64,000 nucleotides of DNA from contig NZ_CP006664.1 in the NCBI RefSeq assembly GCF_000264765.2, positions 1,860,001-1,924,000 of the forward strand, in the 5' to 3' direction. A program made the translations under genes and the position numbers. Of this stretch, positions 1 to 9,951 are shown one piece after another (the stretch's first letter is position 1; the number at the start of each line of letters is the position of its first letter). A model generated the notes under the pieces. It did not search any database. It was not told the origin of the DNA and saw only the letters and a program-made list of their open reading frames with translations. Origin of the DNA: Edwardsiella anguillarum ET080813. Its GTDB lineage: Bacteria > Pseudomonadota > Gammaproteobacteria > Enterobacterales > Enterobacteriaceae.

Positions 1-35
1 AGCTGGCTGCTACCGCTTATTGGCTATACCGATAA
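1..35 (+). CDS. wecD: WecD C-terminus, partial (TDP-fucosamine acetyltransferase)
   Basis: Only the last ten codons and the stop are present, read in frame 3 (codons start at base 3, TAA at 33-35). The encoded tail TAYWLYR matches the C-terminus I know for enterobacterial WecD, the GNAT enzyme that acetylates TDP-fucosamine for common antigen. It lies 25 bases before wecE, as in E. coli. The gene begins outside the window. The short length limits certainty, but the position fits well. Confidence 0.75.
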   Translation, partial: LAATAYWLYR

Positions 36-60
36 CGTTATCTCGATCGAGGTGAACACA

Positions 61-1191
61 ATGATCCCATTTAATGCGCCCCCGGTCACCGGCAACGAGT
101 CCGACTATATGCAGGCGGCGATGGCCAGTGGCAAGCTGTGCGGCGACGGCGGCTTCACCCGCCGCTGCCAGCAGTGGATGGAACAGCGCTTCGGCAGCGC
201 CAAAGTCCTGTTGACCCCCTCCTGTACGGCGTCGCTGGAGATGGCGGCCCTGCTGCTGGATATTCAGCCCGGCGACGAAGTGATCATGCCGAGCTTTACC
301 TTTGTCTCGACGGCTAACGCCTTCGCGCTGCGCGGCGCCCGGATTGTCTTTGTCGATGTACGTCCCGATACGATGAATATTGATGAGACGCTGATCGAGG
401 CGGCGATCACGGAGAAAACCCGCGCCATCGTACCGGTGCACTATGCCGGCGTCGCCTGCGAGATGGATACCATCATGGCGCTGGCGCAGCAGTACGACCT
501 CTATGTGGTCGAAGATGCCGCGCAGGGGGTGATGTCGACCTACAAAGGGCGGGCGCTGGGCACTATCGGCCACATCGGCTGCTACAGCTTTCACGAAACC
601 AAGAATTACACCGCCGGCGGCGAGGGCGGCGCGACGCTGATAAACGATGCGGCACTGATCGAGCGGGCGGAGATCATCCGTGAAAAGGGCACCAACCGCA
701 GCCAGTTTTTCCGCGGGCAGGTGGATAAATATACCTGGCGTGATATCGGCTCCAGCTACCTGATGTCCGATCTGCAGGCCGCCTATCTGTGGGCGCAGCT
801 GGAGGTGGCCGATCGCATCAATCAGCGGCGCCTGCAGCTGTGGCGGCAGTACCACGAGGCGTTGGCGCCGCTGGTCGAGGCCGGGCGCCTCGCGCTGCCG
901 ACCACGCCGGTACACTGCGGGCACAACGCGCATATGTTTTATCTCAAGCTACGCGATATGCGCGAACGCAGCGCCTTTATCGACTTTCTCAAAGAGGCGG
1001 AGATTATGGCGGTATTCCACTATATCCCGCTGCACTGCAGCCCGGCAGGGGCGCGCTTTGGCCGCTTCGTCGGAGAGGATCGCTACACCACGCGTGAGAG
1101 CGAGCGTCTGGTACGCCTTCCGCTGTTTTATAATTTGCCGGACGTAAACCAACGGACGGTGATTAACAGCATTCAGAGTTTCTTCCACTGA
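61..1191 (+). CDS. wecE: dTDP-4-amino-4,6-dideoxygalactose transaminase WecE
   Basis: This PLP-dependent aminotransferase makes TDP-fucosamine for the Fuc4NAc residue of enterobacterial common antigen. The 376-residue product has the family's usual length. The PLP lysine is Lys181 in HETKNYTAGGEGG, and the N-terminus reads MIPFNAPPV as in E. coli. A GTG three codons upstream (52) is possible, but ATG 61 matches the family and follows GAGGTG. The stop overlaps the wzxE start by one base, so translation is probably coupled within the wec operon. Confidence 0.95.
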   Translation: MIPFNAPPVTGNESDYMQAAMASGKLCGDGGFTRRCQQWMEQRFGSAKVLLTPSCTASLEMAALLLDIQPGDEVIMPSFTFVSTANAFALRGARIVFVDVRPDTMNIDETLIEAAITEKTRAIVPVHYAGVACEMDTIMALAQQYDLYVVEDAAQGVMSTYKGRALGTIGHIGCYSFHETKNYTAGGEGGATLINDAALIERAEIIREKGTNRSQFFRGQVDKYTWRDIGSSYLMSDLQAAYLWAQLEVADRINQRRLQLWRQYHEALAPLVEAGRLALPTTPVHCGHNAHMFYLKLRDMRERSAFIDFLKEAEIMAVFHYIPLHCSPAGARFGRFVGEDRYTTRESERLVRLPLFYNLPDVNQRTVINSIQSFFH

Positions 1192-2441
1192 TGTCCCTGG
1201 CGCGGGCATCGTTGTGGACCGCCGGTTCGACCCTGATCAAGATCGGTGCCGGACTGGTGGTGGTCAAGCTGCTGGCCGTGGCGTTCGGCCCCGTCGGCGT
1301 GGGGCAGGCGGCCAACTTTCGTCAGGTGATCACCGTCCTGGGGGTGCTGTCGGGCGCCGGGATTTTCAACGGTATAACCAAGTATGTCGCAGAGTATCGC
1401 CAGCAGCCGCAGCGGCTACGGGCGCTGCTGGGCACCGCATCGACGATGATCCTGGGGTTCTCCCTGCTGCTGGCGCTGATCTTTACCCTAGGGGCCGCGC
1501 CGATCAGCGTGGTGCTGTTTGGCCACGATCGCTATCAGGCGGTGATCCGCCTGGTGGCGTTGCTGCAAATGGGCATTGCCTGCGCTAACTACTGCCTGGC
1601 GGTGATCAAGGGGTATCGCGACGCCCGCGGCAACGCGCTGGCGGTTTCGCTCGGTAGCCTGCTGGGCGTGGCGGCCTATACTCTGAGCTATTTTTTGGGC
1701 GGCTACCGCGGTGCGCTGGCCGGGCTGGCGCTGGTGCCGGCGGCCGCCACACTGCCGGCCCTGTGGGTGCTTTGGCGTCAGCGTCATATCCCGTGGCACT
1801 ATTTTCATCCGTCCTGGGATCGGCCGCTGGCCGCTAGCCTGGGGAAGTTTACCCTGATGGCGGTGATGACCGCGGTGACGATGCCGGTTGCCTATGTCAT
1901 GATGCGTAATCAGCTGGCGGCGCTGGATGGCTGGGAGGCCGTCGGGATCTGGCAAGGGGTGAGCGGCATCTCCGACGCCTACCTGCAGTTTATTACCGCC
2001 TCGTTCAGCGTTTATCTGCTGCCGACCTTGGCCGGGCTGCACAGCCGTCAGGCGGTTGGGCAGGAGATCCTGCGCGCGCTGCGCTTTGTTTTGCCCGCGG
2101 TGGCGGCCGTCAGCTTTACGGTCTGGCTGCTGCGCGATCTGGTGATTTGGCTACTGCTGTCGGGGAAATTCAGCGCCATGCGCGACCTGTTTGCCTGGCA
2201 GCTGACGGGGGATGTGTTTAAGGTGGGCGCCTATGTCTTCGGCTACCTGGTGATCGCCAAAGCTTCGCTGCGCTTTTACCTGCTGTGCGAAATAAGCCAG
2301 TTTATCCTGCTGACCCTACTGTCGCGTATTCTGATCCCGCTGCACGGTGCCTTGGGCGCCGCTCAGGCCTATATGGCAACCTATATTATTTATTTCCTGC
2401 TGTGTGGCAGCGTATTTTGGATTTATCGTAACCGCGCATGA
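1191..2441 (+). CDS. wzxE: Lipid III flippase WzxE
   Basis: This inner-membrane flippase moves the undecaprenyl-PP trisaccharide of common antigen to the periplasmic face. The 416-residue product equals E. coli WzxE in length and is hydrophobic throughout, with about twelve predicted membrane segments. Recognisable blocks include [11 protein letters not shown] at the start and [18 protein letters not shown] in the middle, typical of the MOP/PST superfamily. ATG overlaps the wecE stop (1189-1191), and its own stop overlaps wecF by four bases. Confidence 0.95.
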   Translation: MSLARASLWTAGSTLIKIGAGLVVVKLLAVAFGPVGVGQAANFRQVITVLGVLSGAGIFNGITKYVAEYRQQPQRLRALLGTASTMILGFSLLLALIFTLGAAPISVVLFGHDRYQAVIRLVALLQMGIACANYCLAVIKGYRDARGNALAVSLGSLLGVAAYTLSYFLGGYRGALAGLALVPAAATLPALWVLWRQRHIPWHYFHPSWDRPLAASLGKFTLMAVMTAVTMPVAYVMMRNQLAALDGWEAVGIWQGVSGISDAYLQFITASFSVYLLPTLAGLHSRQAVGQEILRALRFVLPAVAAVSFTVWLLRDLVIWLLLSGKFSAMRDLFAWQLTGDVFKVGAYVFGYLVIAKASLRFYLLCEISQFILLTLLSRILIPLHGALGAAQAYMATYIIYFLLCGSVFWIYRNRA

Positions 2442-3514
2442 CGACACTGATTCACGTACTGGGAGCGGATATCCCGCACCATAATCTGACGCTGCTGCGT
2501 TTCTTTGACGGCGTGCTGTCGCAGCGCGCCGCGACAGCGCCGCGCCGGCGTTTTATGGTGGTGGCGCGCGACGCCGCCCCGTTCGCCGACCTGACCAGGC
2601 TGGATATCGAGGTTTGGCCAGACAAGCGCGCGCTGGCGCGGGCGCTGCTGGCTCGCGCCAGCGCGGATCGTGCTCTGCGCTTCTTCCTGCACGGTCAGTT
2701 TAATCCTTGGCTATGGCTGGCGTTGCTGTGCGGGCGTCTGCGGCCGCAGCAGGTGCTGTGGCACGTGTGGGGGGCCGATCTGTATGAGGAGGCCCGCGGC
2801 TGGAAATACCGGCTGTACTACGGCCTGCGCCGCCGGGCTCAGGGGCGGGTGGGGCACGTCTTCGCCACGCTGGGCGATCTGGACTATTATCGGCGGCGCC
2901 ATCCGCGGGTGACGACGTCGACGCTCTATTTCCCGACGCGGATGGATCCGGCGCTGACGTGCAATCAGCGGGCTAGAGCGACGTCGGAAGCGCTGACGGT
3001 GCTGGTGGGGAACTCCGGCGATCGCAGCAATCGCCATCTGGTGGCGCTGCAGCGACTGCACGATACCTTCGGTGCGCAGACGCGGGTCATCGTGCCGCTG
3101 GGCTATCCTGCCAACAACCAGGCCTATATCACGCAGGTACGCGAGCGAGCCGAGGGCCTGTTTGGCCATAATGCGACGCTGCTGACGCAGCAGGTTGCCT
3201 TTACCGACTATCTGGCGCTTCTGGCCCGCTGCGATCTGGGCTACTTTATCTTTGAACGTCAGCAGGGGATCGGCACGCTGTGTCTGCTGCTACAGCAGGG
3301 GATCCCCCTGGTATTGAGTCGGCAGAACCCCTTTTGGCGCGATATGGTCGATCAACAGCTGCCGGTGCTGTTTGACGATGACGCGCCGGATGACGCCGCG
3401 GTGCGGGCGGCGCAGCGTCAGCTGGCGCAGCGCGATCTGAGCCGGCTCGCCTTTTTCGACCCCAACTATACCGACGGCTGGCTGCAGGCGCTGGCGCTGG
3501 GAGAACGGCCATGA
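2438..3514 (+). CDS. wecF: TDP-Fuc4NAc:lipid II Fuc4NAc transferase WecF
   Basis: This glycosyltransferase adds the third sugar (Fuc4NAc) to lipid II, giving lipid III of common antigen. It is 358 residues against 359 in E. coli and starts [16 protein letters not shown], the family's characteristic N-terminus. It has no transmembrane segment and probably works at the cytoplasmic face of the membrane. ATGA overlaps join it to wzxE upstream and wzyE downstream, so the three are translated as a unit. Confidence 0.95.
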   Translation: MTTLIHVLGADIPHHNLTLLRFFDGVLSQRAATAPRRRFMVVARDAAPFADLTRLDIEVWPDKRALARALLARASADRALRFFLHGQFNPWLWLALLCGRLRPQQVLWHVWGADLYEEARGWKYRLYYGLRRRAQGRVGHVFATLGDLDYYRRRHPRVTTSTLYFPTRMDPALTCNQRARATSEALTVLVGNSGDRSNRHLVALQRLHDTFGAQTRVIVPLGYPANNQAYITQVRERAEGLFGHNATLLTQQVAFTDYLALLARCDLGYFIFERQQGIGTLCLLLQQGIPLVLSRQNPFWRDMVDQQLPVLFDDDAPDDAAVRAAQRQLAQRDLSRLAFFDPNYTDGWLQALALGERP

Positions 3515-4899
3515 CCCTGATGCAGTTTGCCGGTTTGGCGCTGGTGTACTTTTTCTCGCTGCTGTTTGTGGCGTTTCTGACCTACAAAGAGTTTCGCCGG
3601 GTTCGCTTTAATTTTAACGTATTCTTTTCACTGCTATTTTTACTGACATTCTATTTCGGCTTTCCGCTGACCTGTACGCTGGTGTTCCGCTTTGACGTGG
3701 CGACGGTGCCGGCGGAGGAGATGCTGTACGCCCTGCTGTCGGCCACGGCGTTTTACGCTATCTATTACGTCACCTACAAGACGCGGCTGCGTTCGGCAAC
3801 GTCGGCGTCGAGCGGCGGCTCCGCCTGGCTGCAGCTCAACCGGGTGGAGGCGCAGCTGACCTGGATATTGCTGGCGCTGGTGGCGCTGGTGACCGTAACC
3901 ATTTTCTTCCTCAACAACGGCTTTTTGCTGTTTAAGCTGCACTCCTATAGCCAGATCTTCTCCAGCGGCGTCTCCGGCGTGGCGCTAAAGCGCTTCTTTT
4001 ACTTTTTTATTCCGGCGATGCTGGTGGTGTACTTTCTTCGTCAGACGCAGGCCGCCTGGCTTTTTTTTCTGGTCAGCACTGTGGTTTTTGGCCTGTTGAC
4101 CTACGTCATCGTCGGCGGGACGCGCGCCAACATTATCATCGCCTTCGCGCTGTTCCTGTTTATCGGTATCCAGCGCGGCTGGATAACCCTGTGGATGCTG
4201 GCGCTGGCCGGCGTCGTCGGGGTCGTCGGCATGTTCTGGCTGGCCCTCAAGCGCTACGGCCTGGCGGTAAGCGGCGACGAGGCCTTCTACACCTTTCTCT
4301 ATCTGACGCGCGACACCTTCTCGCCCTGGGAGAATCTGGCGCTGCTGCTGCAGCACTATACCCAGATAGATTTTCAGGGACTGGCGCCGATCGCCCGCGA
4401 TTTCTACGTCTTTATCCCCGGCTGGATGTGGCCGGATCGGCCGCATCTGGTGCTGAATAGCGCCAACTATTTTACCTGGCAGGTGCTCGATAACCATTCG
4501 GGGCTGGCCATCTCCCCCACCCTGATTGGCTCATTGGTGGTGATGGGCGGCGCGGCGTTTATTCCGCTGGGGGCGATCGCCGTGGGGCTGATTATCAAGT
4601 GGTTCGACTGGCTGTATACCCGAGGATGCTTGGCGTCAAACCGCTACCGGGGCGCGGTGATCCAGGCGTTTTGCTTCGGGGCGGTGTTTAATATGATCGT
4701 ACTGGCGCGCGAGGGGCTTGACGCCTTTGTCTCGCGCGTGGTGTTTTTCTGTATTATTTTCGGCTGCTGTCTGCTGCTGGCAAAGCTGCTGTACTGGCTG
4801 TTTGATGCGGCGGGGCTGATCCGCGCGCGCGCGGCCATCGCGGCGTCTTCTGTCGGGGAGGGATCGCCGGCCCGCAAGGATAGAAACGATGGAGAGTAA
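3511..4899 (+). CDS. wzyE: Common antigen polymerase WzyE
   Basis: This integral inner-membrane polymerase links common-antigen trisaccharides in the periplasm. At 462 residues it is slightly longer than E. coli WzyE (450). It has about eleven hydrophobic segments and the conserved stretch [19 protein letters not shown]. The extra length sits in a variable Ser/Gly loop near residues 92-105 and at the basic C-terminus. It overlaps wecF by four bases and wecG by eleven. Confidence 0.95.
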   Translation: MTLMQFAGLALVYFFSLLFVAFLTYKEFRRVRFNFNVFFSLLFLLTFYFGFPLTCTLVFRFDVATVPAEEMLYALLSATAFYAIYYVTYKTRLRSATSASSGGSAWLQLNRVEAQLTWILLALVALVTVTIFFLNNGFLLFKLHSYSQIFSSGVSGVALKRFFYFFIPAMLVVYFLRQTQAAWLFFLVSTVVFGLLTYVIVGGTRANIIIAFALFLFIGIQRGWITLWMLALAGVVGVVGMFWLALKRYGLAVSGDEAFYTFLYLTRDTFSPWENLALLLQHYTQIDFQGLAPIARDFYVFIPGWMWPDRPHLVLNSANYFTWQVLDNHSGLAISPTLIGSLVVMGGAAFIPLGAIAVGLIIKWFDWLYTRGCLASNRYRGAVIQAFCFGAVFNMIVLAREGLDAFVSRVVFFCIIFGCCLLLAKLLYWLFDAAGLIRARAAIAASSVGEGSPARKDRNDGE

Positions 4900-5629
4900 C
4901 GGGTCAATTCCACATTATGCGATTCGCGGTATCGATATCTGGGGCTTTCGCGACAGCGATCAGTTTCTGCGCCATCTGCTGACGGAGACGGCGGTACGTC
5001 CAGGCACGCTGGTCGCGATTAACGCCGAAAAGGTGATGACGGCGGAGGATGACGCTGCGCTGCGGGCGCTGATCGCGGCGGCGGAGTATAAATATGCCGA
5101 TGGCATCAGCATCGTGCGCGCCATTCGGCGTAAATACCCCGGAGCACAGGTCAGCCGCATCGCCGGTGCCGATCTGTGGGAGGCGCTGATGCAGCGCGCC
5201 GGTGAGCTGGGCATTCCGGTGTTTTTGGTCGGAGGCCAGCCCGACGTCCTGGCGCAGACCGAGGCGGCGTTGCGCCGCCGATGGGGGGTCAATGTCGTCG
5301 GCGCCCAGGATGGCTATTTCTCCCCAGAACAACGCGATGCGCTGTTTGAGCGGATTCGCGCCAGCGGGGCGCAGATCGTGACGGTTGCGATGGGCTCACC
5401 GCGCCAGGAGATCCTGATGCGCGACTGTCGGGCTTACTATCCCCAGGCGCTGTATATGGGGGTTGGCGGCACCTATGACGTCTTTACCGGGCGGGTTCGT
5501 CGCGCGCCGCTTCTGTGGCGGCGCTTTGGTCTGGAGTGGCTGTATCGCCTGCTGTCCCAGCCGACGCGCTGGCGCCGCCAGGTTAAGCTGCTGCGTTTCG
5601 TGACCTACTACTACGCGAGGAAGCTATAG
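4889..5629 (+). CDS. wecG: UDP-ManNAcA transferase WecG
   Basis: This enzyme transfers N-acetylmannosaminuronic acid to lipid I, making lipid II of common antigen. It belongs to the WecG/TagA/CpsF family. The 246-residue product carries the family blocks [18 protein letters not shown] and [10 protein letters not shown]. It is the last gene of the wec operon. ATG 4889 lies inside the 3' end of wzyE, an 11-base overlap that suggests reinitiation. No clear intrinsic terminator follows before the tRNA promoter. Confidence 0.95.
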   Translation: MESNGSIPHYAIRGIDIWGFRDSDQFLRHLLTETAVRPGTLVAINAEKVMTAEDDAALRALIAAAEYKYADGISIVRAIRRKYPGAQVSRIAGADLWEALMQRAGELGIPVFLVGGQPDVLAQTEAALRRRWGVNVVGAQDGYFSPEQRDALFERIRASGAQIVTVAMGSPRQEILMRDCRAYYPQALYMGVGGTYDVFTGRVRRAPLLWRRFGLEWLYRLLSQPTRWRRQVKLLRFVTYYYARKL

Positions 5630-5753
5630 CGCGCTGTCGCCTCGCGCAGGCCGTGTCGCCGGGCGCGCACGGTGGTTTTGCGTCCGGGAGCGTGTGCTTT
5701 TACAGCAGAGTGCGCAAAGTGTAGCCAAACGCGATATTTCTGCAAAAAAGCGC

Positions 5754-5782
5754 TGGACAGCATGGCCTTAAGCCCGTAGTAT
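5754..5782 (+). promoter_or_regulatory. Promoter of the argX-hisR-leuT-proM tRNA operon
   Basis: A -35 TGGACA (5754-5759) and -10 TAGTAT (5777-5782) are separated by 17 bases. A C-rich discriminator follows, as in stable-RNA promoters under stringent control. The first tRNA begins about 21 bases after the -10. The sequence shows the boxes; ppGpp control is inferred from the discriminator. Confidence 0.7.
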
Positions 5783-5803
5783 CCACCCCCGCAACGGCGC
5801 TGA

Positions 5804-5880
<77 letters not shown>

Positions 5881-5937
5881 TATTGCTTAAGGCGCAAGAG
5901 CTGCGGTGGTATCATTACCGCGTTAAGAAGTACATTG

Positions 5938-6013
5938 GTGGCTATAGCTCAGTTGGTAGAGCCCTGGATTGTGATTCCAGTTGTCGTGGGTTCGAGTCCC
6001 ATTAGCCACCCCA
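5938..6013 (+). tRNA. hisR: tRNA-His (anticodon GTG)
   Basis: The acceptor stem GTGGCTA pairs with TAGCCAC, and the anticodon loop holds GTG. G5937 pairs with C6010 as the extra G-1 base special to tRNA-His, so the mature RNA probably starts at 5937. CCA is encoded. Confidence 0.97.
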
Positions 6014-6027
6014 GATTCAAGTGGCAT

Positions 6028-6114
6028 GCGAAGGTGGCGGAATTGGTAGACGCGCTAGCTTCAGGTGTTAGTGTCTTAACGGACGTGAGGGTTCAAGTCC
6101 CTCTCTTCGCACCA
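6028..6114 (+). tRNA. leuT: tRNA-Leu (anticodon CAG)
   Basis: An 87-base class II tRNA with a long variable arm, acceptor GCGAAGG, anticodon CAG and encoded CCA. It is the third gene of the tRNA operon, 14 bases after hisR. Confidence 0.97.
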
Positions 6115-6138
6115 CACCCCTACTGGGACTAAATGAAT

Positions 6139-6215
6139 CGGCGAGTAGCGCAGCTTGGTAGCGCAACTGGTTTGGGACCAGTGGGTCGGAGGTTCGAATC
6201 CTCTCTCGCCGACCA
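6139..6215 (+). tRNA. proM: tRNA-Pro (anticodon TGG)
   Basis: A 77-base cloverleaf with acceptor CGGCGAG/CTCGCCG, anticodon loop TTTGGGA (TGG) and encoded CCA. It is the last tRNA of the operon, with an intrinsic terminator nine bases downstream. Confidence 0.97.
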
Positions 6216-6223
6216 CCCCATCT

Positions 6224-6245
6224 CCTCGCATCGCGAGGTTTTTTT
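6224..6245 (+). terminator. Terminator of the tRNA operon
   Basis: The stem CCTCGC (6224-6229) and GCGAGG (6233-6238) closes a three-base loop and is followed by seven T residues. It lies directly after proM. Confidence 0.88.
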
Positions 6246-6389
6246 GTCTCTGCGTTTCCGCTAACTCCACCAGGTTCCCTGGCGCGTTACTTTTCTCTCA
6301 TTCCCGTTTTTCCCGTTCGCAGTTTATTGCGACAGATAGGCAACCTCATCCCTCACCCGTCTCTTTTTTACGACGGCGCCCGGGCGATG

Positions 6390-6407
6390 TGTCGCCATAA
6401 AGAGACG
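6390..6407 (+). promoter_or_regulatory. GlrR (QseF)-type activator site 1 upstream of glmZ
   Basis: TGTC (6390-6393), ten bases, then GACG fits TGTC-N10-GACA with one mismatch. It lies about 140 bases before the sigma-54 promoter, as expected for an enhancer site. An A/T-rich stretch at 6419-6443 between the two sites could hold an IHF site, but I see no clear consensus. Confidence 0.55.
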
Positions 6408-6453
6408 TTTAGTAGCATGTTTTAAAACAATAAAAAATAAAATGCCGCATTAG

Positions 6454-6471
6454 CGTCTCCGAAAGACGACA
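6454..6471 (+). promoter_or_regulatory. GlrR (QseF)-type activator site 2 upstream of glmZ
   Basis: CGTC (6454-6457), ten bases, then GACA (6468-6471) fits TGTC-N10-GACA with one mismatch. It is centred 64 bases downstream of site 1, and both precede the -24/-12 promoter of glmZ. Confidence 0.55.
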
Positions 6472-6523
6472 TCTCGGCGCCGTGTGCCCGCGACATGGGC
6501 GGTGGGCCGCGGGTTTTAATATT

Positions 6524-6537
6524 GGCATGGTTTATGC
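6524..6537 (+). promoter_or_regulatory. Sigma-54 promoter of glmZ
   Basis: TTGGCAT...TGCA contains GG (6524-6525) and GC (6536-6537) exactly ten bases apart, the defining -24/-12 spacing. The expected start lies about 12 bases after the GC, at the first base of GlmZ. A weak overlapping AATACT could act as a sigma-70 -10 box. Confidence 0.8.
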
Positions 6538-6549
6538 AATACTTGCGCC

Positions 6550-6755
6550 GTAGATGCTCATTCGCCCCCTTATGTTTGCGTAAGCTTCATAAATCTGAGA
6601 ATGATGCAGAGCCGACTTGTGGTGCCTATCGTCCGAATCGTGCTGTCCCTAGCGCCAGCATGTCACGGACACGTCGTTGAGTGAGGCACCGATCAGTTGT
6701 CTTAAGATCTGATTGTCCTTTTTCAACACTTGCCTGATGGCAGGTGTTTTTTTTT
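6550..6755 (+). ncRNA. glmZ: Small regulatory RNA GlmZ
   Basis: About 206 bases starting GTAGATGCTCATTC, closely matching the 5' end of E. coli GlmZ (207 nt), with later shared blocks GCAGAGCCG and CGTTGAGTG. It sits in the E. coli position, just before the convergent hemY. GlmZ, helped by Hfq, activates translation of glmS (glucosamine-6-phosphate synthase) and is cleaved through RapZ and RNase E. A 61-codon reading frame crosses this region but has no coding features. It ends in a strong terminator hairpin. Confidence 0.9.
6725..6755 (+). terminator. Terminator of GlmZ
   Basis: AACACTTGCC and GGCAGGTGTT pair (one G-T) around loop TGAT, followed by nine T residues. This forms the 3' end of GlmZ. 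Confidence 0.9.
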
Positions 6756-6758
6756 GCC

Positions 6759-6784
6759 AAAAAAAGGCCCGCGGTGAGCGGGCC
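6759..6784 (-). terminator. Terminator of the hemCDXY operon
   Basis: Reading the minus strand, GGCCCGC and GCGGGCC pair around a five-base loop, followed by seven T residues (plus-strand A run 6759-6765). It lies 46 bases past the hemY stop, back to back with the GlmZ terminator. Confidence 0.88.
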
Positions 6785-6829
6785 GGATGATAACGCTGGC
6801 GCTATCCTGAGCGTGGACTCGCCGAGGGG

Positions 6830-8035
6830 TCAGGCGGTCGGCTGATCCTGGTGCAGGGTTAGCAGCAGGCCGTCGCGCCGCATCTGTGCGGCCTCCTCCG
6901 GGCGGTGTAGCTTGTCCAGCGTATCGGCGAGCCAGGCGTAGTCATAGGCATCCGGGCGCTGCTTGAGCGCGGCGCGCAGCGCCTCTGCCGCCAGCTGCCA
7001 CTCGCCGTGGCGCATGAGCAGCTGCCCCAGGGTGCTGTTGAGCAGCGCGCTGGCGCCATGCTGACGGATCTGCTGTTGCAGCAGCTTCTCCAGCTGTTCG
7101 GGATTACCGGACTTCAGTCGTGGCATCAGCTGCACCAGCCGCTCATCGAAGCGGCGCTTCAGCCCGTCGACGACGATTTGCTGAGCGGCACCGTGATCGT
7201 CACACTCTATCAAGTGTTCGGCCAAGGCGACCTGTAGCGCAGTTTCATGACGCGTTTTACGCCCCTGCGCTTTCCACCACTGTTTCAGCCCCTCGCTGCC
7301 GCCGTTGGCCATCGCCTGAACCATCAGGCCGATATAGGCCCGGATCTGCAGCTTCTCGATATCATCATCGCTGTGTAGTCCCTGCTTGGCCAACGCGGGC
7401 AGGATTTCCAGCAGCGGGCCGAAGGCATCGGTACGCAGGTAGGCCTGCTCTGCCAGACGCAGGACTTCGGGATGACGCGGCGCATAGTTGAGCAGGGCAT
7501 CCACCCCATGGCGGGCAGCGTGGTTCTCCCCACGCGCCAGCTGCAGGCGTACGCGGGTGATATCGACCGGCAGCGGATCGCTGCCGGCGACCTCGGCGGC
7601 GCGCTCCAGATACTGGTTGGCGCGCAGCTCATCGCCGCGCTGCTGTGCGGCTTCGGCCGCCAGCAGATAGTTCACCAGCGGCTGATCGGCGTGATCGGCA
7701 TTGCGCGCCAGCAGCTTTTCAACCTGGCCATAGTCGCCCTCCGTCAGCTTGAGCAATCCGGCGCGGGTCTGGCGGCGCGCGCGGGTGCGCTTACGTCCCA
7801 TAAACCAGCCATGGGTACGGGCACCGGTGCGCAGCAGCCGCCGCAGCAGCCACTCCAGGGCAAACAGCACGAGCATTAGCAGGATCAGCATGATCACCAG
7901 CGAGGTTACGCTGGTCTCGATGTTGTAGCCGTCGGTCTGGATTAGCACATACCCCTGATGGCCGGCCAGCATCGGGCCGAGCACGATGCCGGCGATCAGA
8001 ATGATAAACAGCAGCAGGACCTTGAGCATGGTCAT
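6830..8035 (-). CDS. hemY: HemY, TPR-containing inner-membrane protein
   Basis: The fourth gene of the haem operon encodes a protein of up to 401 residues (E. coli 398). It has two N-terminal membrane segments (about residues 3-25 and 42-64), then tetratricopeptide-like helices. This is the gammaproteobacterial HemY, proposed to interact with haem-synthesis enzymes; it is not the Gram-positive coproporphyrinogen oxidase of that name. ATG 8035 overlaps the hemX stop as ATGA. A second ATG at 8029 gives the E. coli-like start MLKVLLLF, and I cannot decide between them. Confidence 0.93.
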   Translation of the reverse strand: MTMLKVLLLFIILIAGIVLGPMLAGHQGYVLIQTDGYNIETSVTSLVIMLILLMLVLFALEWLLRRLLRTGARTHGWFMGRKRTRARRQTRAGLLKLTEGDYGQVEKLLARNADHADQPLVNYLLAAEAAQQRGDELRANQYLERAAEVAGSDPLPVDITRVRLQLARGENHAARHGVDALLNYAPRHPEVLRLAEQAYLRTDAFGPLLEILPALAKQGLHSDDDIEKLQIRAYIGLMVQAMANGGSEGLKQWWKAQGRKTRHETALQVALAEHLIECDDHGAAQQIVVDGLKRRFDERLVQLMPRLKSGNPEQLEKLLQQQIRQHGASALLNSTLGQLLMRHGEWQLAAEALRAALKQRPDAYDYAWLADTLDKLHRPEEAAQMRRDGLLLTLHQDQPTA

Positions 8036-9180
8036 TCCCCCTGCGTCGCGGGTGCAGCCGGCGCGGCGGTCAGCACGTTGCTCCGGGCGTGCAGCAGTTT
8101 ATCCAGCAGCGGCTGACTCTTTAGCGCATCGGGCAATATCATGCTGACGGACTGCTGGCTAAGGGCGTCAATCTGGTTTAAAAACGCCTTGGTGCTCGGA
8201 TCGTTGACGTCAAAATAGGCGCGGACCCAGGCTGAGACGCTTTCCAGCGACTGCTGGTAGATTTGATTCTGGTGGCGCGGCACCGCCTGAGCGGCGATCA
8301 GCAGGCGAGAGCGGATATTCTCACGCAGGTATACGTCCTGGCTGGGCGCCAGCAGGGGCTCGGCGCTGCTATCGCGGCGCCGGATGGTGATAAATTCAGA
8401 GATGAAGCTGTGCCAGCTTTTGGCCAGGTTTTGTCGCCACTGACTCAGCGAGGCGCTCAGCTCACCGTCGTCCTGATCCATCGGCGCTTCGTCGCCGTCA
8501 TTATCCGCCAGCCGTAGATCGTCAACCTGATTGGCCAGCTGATTCAGCTGGAGGATGATGCCGTCAAAGTCGATCTGGTTGAGCGCGGAGAGGGTGGCGA
8601 TGTCCTCAGTCAGCGCGCGGCGTACGCCCAGCAGGCTGGGGTCATCCAGGCCGGCCAGGGTGGCATCGGCGCTCTTCAGCAGGGCGAGGGCGGTGGTGAC
8701 GTCCTGATTGCTCCACAGCTTGCGTTCAGCCAGCTTCACCATAAAATCGGCCTGCGCCAGCTTCCAGGTGTTGGCGTCATTGCCGGAGATCGCCGCGACC
8801 TTTTGCTCCAGCTCCTTGAGCTGCTGTGACTGGCTGGCCTGCAGCTGGGCGGCGACATCCAGCGCCTTCGCCTGTTTATTCAGCAACGCCTCCATCCGCA
8901 GCTTTTCCTGCGCCTGCGCGGTATGCAGCGCGCTGAGCTGTTCCTGCAGGTTTTGTTCGGTGGCCTGCTGCATCTGTGCCTGTTGATGCCCGTGGTAATA
9001 AAGACCGGCACCGAGGGCGATAACCAGTACGATGGCAATGGCGCCCAGCGCCGGGCCACCGGCGGCGGATTTTTTCACGATCTGCTTATCCTGTTTGTGA
9101 GCGCGCTCCAGCGGCTGCGTCTGCTCGGTAGCCGCTTCGGCGGCGGCCGCCTTGTCTGGCGGGGTAGTGGGTTCCGTCAT
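8032..9180 (-). CDS. hemX: HemX, membrane-anchored protein of the haem operon
   Basis: A 382-residue protein (E. coli 393). It has an Ala/Glu/Thr-rich cytoplasmic N-terminus, one membrane segment near residues 45-63 and a Gln/Ala-rich coiled coil near 65-130, followed by a helical periplasmic domain. It was once labelled uroporphyrinogen-III methyltransferase because of its operon position, but nothing here shows a methyltransferase fold. It lies 18 bases after hemD and overlaps hemY by four. The exact function is unproven. Confidence 0.92.
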   Translation of the reverse strand: MTEPTTPPDKAAAAEAATEQTQPLERAHKQDKQIVKKSAAGGPALGAIAIVLVIALGAGLYYHGHQQAQMQQATEQNLQEQLSALHTAQAQEKLRMEALLNKQAKALDVAAQLQASQSQQLKELEQKVAAISGNDANTWKLAQADFMVKLAERKLWSNQDVTTALALLKSADATLAGLDDPSLLGVRRALTEDIATLSALNQIDFDGIILQLNQLANQVDDLRLADNDGDEAPMDQDDGELSASLSQWRQNLAKSWHSFISEFITIRRRDSSAEPLLAPSQDVYLRENIRSRLLIAAQAVPRHQNQIYQQSLESVSAWVRAYFDVNDPSTKAFLNQIDALSQQSVSMILPDALKSQPLLDKLLHARSNVLTAAPAAPATQGE

Positions 9181-9198
9181 CGTGGCATTATCCCATGG

Positions 9199-9945
9199 TC
9201 AGTTGATCTGTAGCGTACGCAATAGCGCATCATTGTTGGCGCTGTCCGCTACCCGGATCTCCTGCCATCCCAGATCCCGGGCGCGCTGTGCCAGACGTTC
9301 GCTGACGACGATCAGCCGGCAGCCGAGGAGCCAACGTCGCCGATCGTATTCAGGAACTAAATCATAGAGCTGTTGCAGCATTTCACCACTGGTCACTACC
9401 AGTGTCGAGACTTTCTGTTGCCGCCAGCGTGCGTAGAGCTCGTCAGCGGGGTGGGCGATGGCGACCCGGCGATAGCATTCGCATAGGGTGACCGATACGC
9501 CGCGCGCGCGCAGGGCATCGGCGATCAGGTCGCGTCCGCCGTTGCCGCGCAGGATCAGCGCCCGCTGGGCCCGCAGCTGCTGTATGGCGGGCAGCGCCAG
9601 AAGCGCCTCCGAGGTTTCCGGCGCCGGCGGAAAGATCACCGGCTGGTGACAGGCGGCCCGTAGCGACTGTGCAGTGCTGTGGCCGATAGCGGCGTAGCGC
9701 GGAGCCGTGGGCCACTCCCGACCGGCCTGCCGCAGCGCCTCTGTGGCGTGGAGAACGGCGTGGCGGGAGACGGCCAGCAGCAGATCGCCCCGCTGCAGCG
9801 CTGCCGTGGCCTCCGGCAGCTGCGCCAGCTGGCGGCCGGGGGCAATGCCGATCAGCGGCGTATGACACGCCGCCATCCCCAGCGCCCGCAGGCGATCGAC
9901 CAGCTGTTCACCGGCGGGAGAAGGGCGAGTCACCAGAATACCCAT
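9199..9945 (-). CDS. hemD: Uroporphyrinogen-III synthase HemD
   Basis: HemD cyclises hydroxymethylbilane and inverts ring D to give uroporphyrinogen III, the branch point to haem, sirohaem and cobalamin. The product is 248 residues (E. coli 246). The N-terminus MGILVTRPSPAGEQLVDRL is typical, and the two-lobed Rossmann-like fold is reflected by the LILRGNGGRDLI and LVVTSGEML blocks. It follows hemC by six bases, so the first two committed enzymes are probably made together. Confidence 0.95.
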   Translation of the reverse strand: MGILVTRPSPAGEQLVDRLRALGMAACHTPLIGIAPGRQLAQLPEATAALQRGDLLLAVSRHAVLHATEALRQAGREWPTAPRYAAIGHSTAQSLRAACHQPVIFPPAPETSEALLALPAIQQLRAQRALILRGNGGRDLIADALRARGVSVTLCECYRRVAIAHPADELYARWRQQKVSTLVVTSGEMLQQLYDLVPEYDRRRWLLGCRLIVVSERLAQRARDLGWQEIRVADSANNDALLRTLQIN

Positions 9946-9951
9946 GGCCGC

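Noticed and set aside
5935-6400. Small frames across the tRNA cluster
   Set aside because: They lie over tRNA genes; the cloverleaf structures explain the sequence.
6495-6680. 61-codon frame across glmZ
   Set aside because: It has no coding features and overlaps the sigma-54 promoter and the conserved sRNA.
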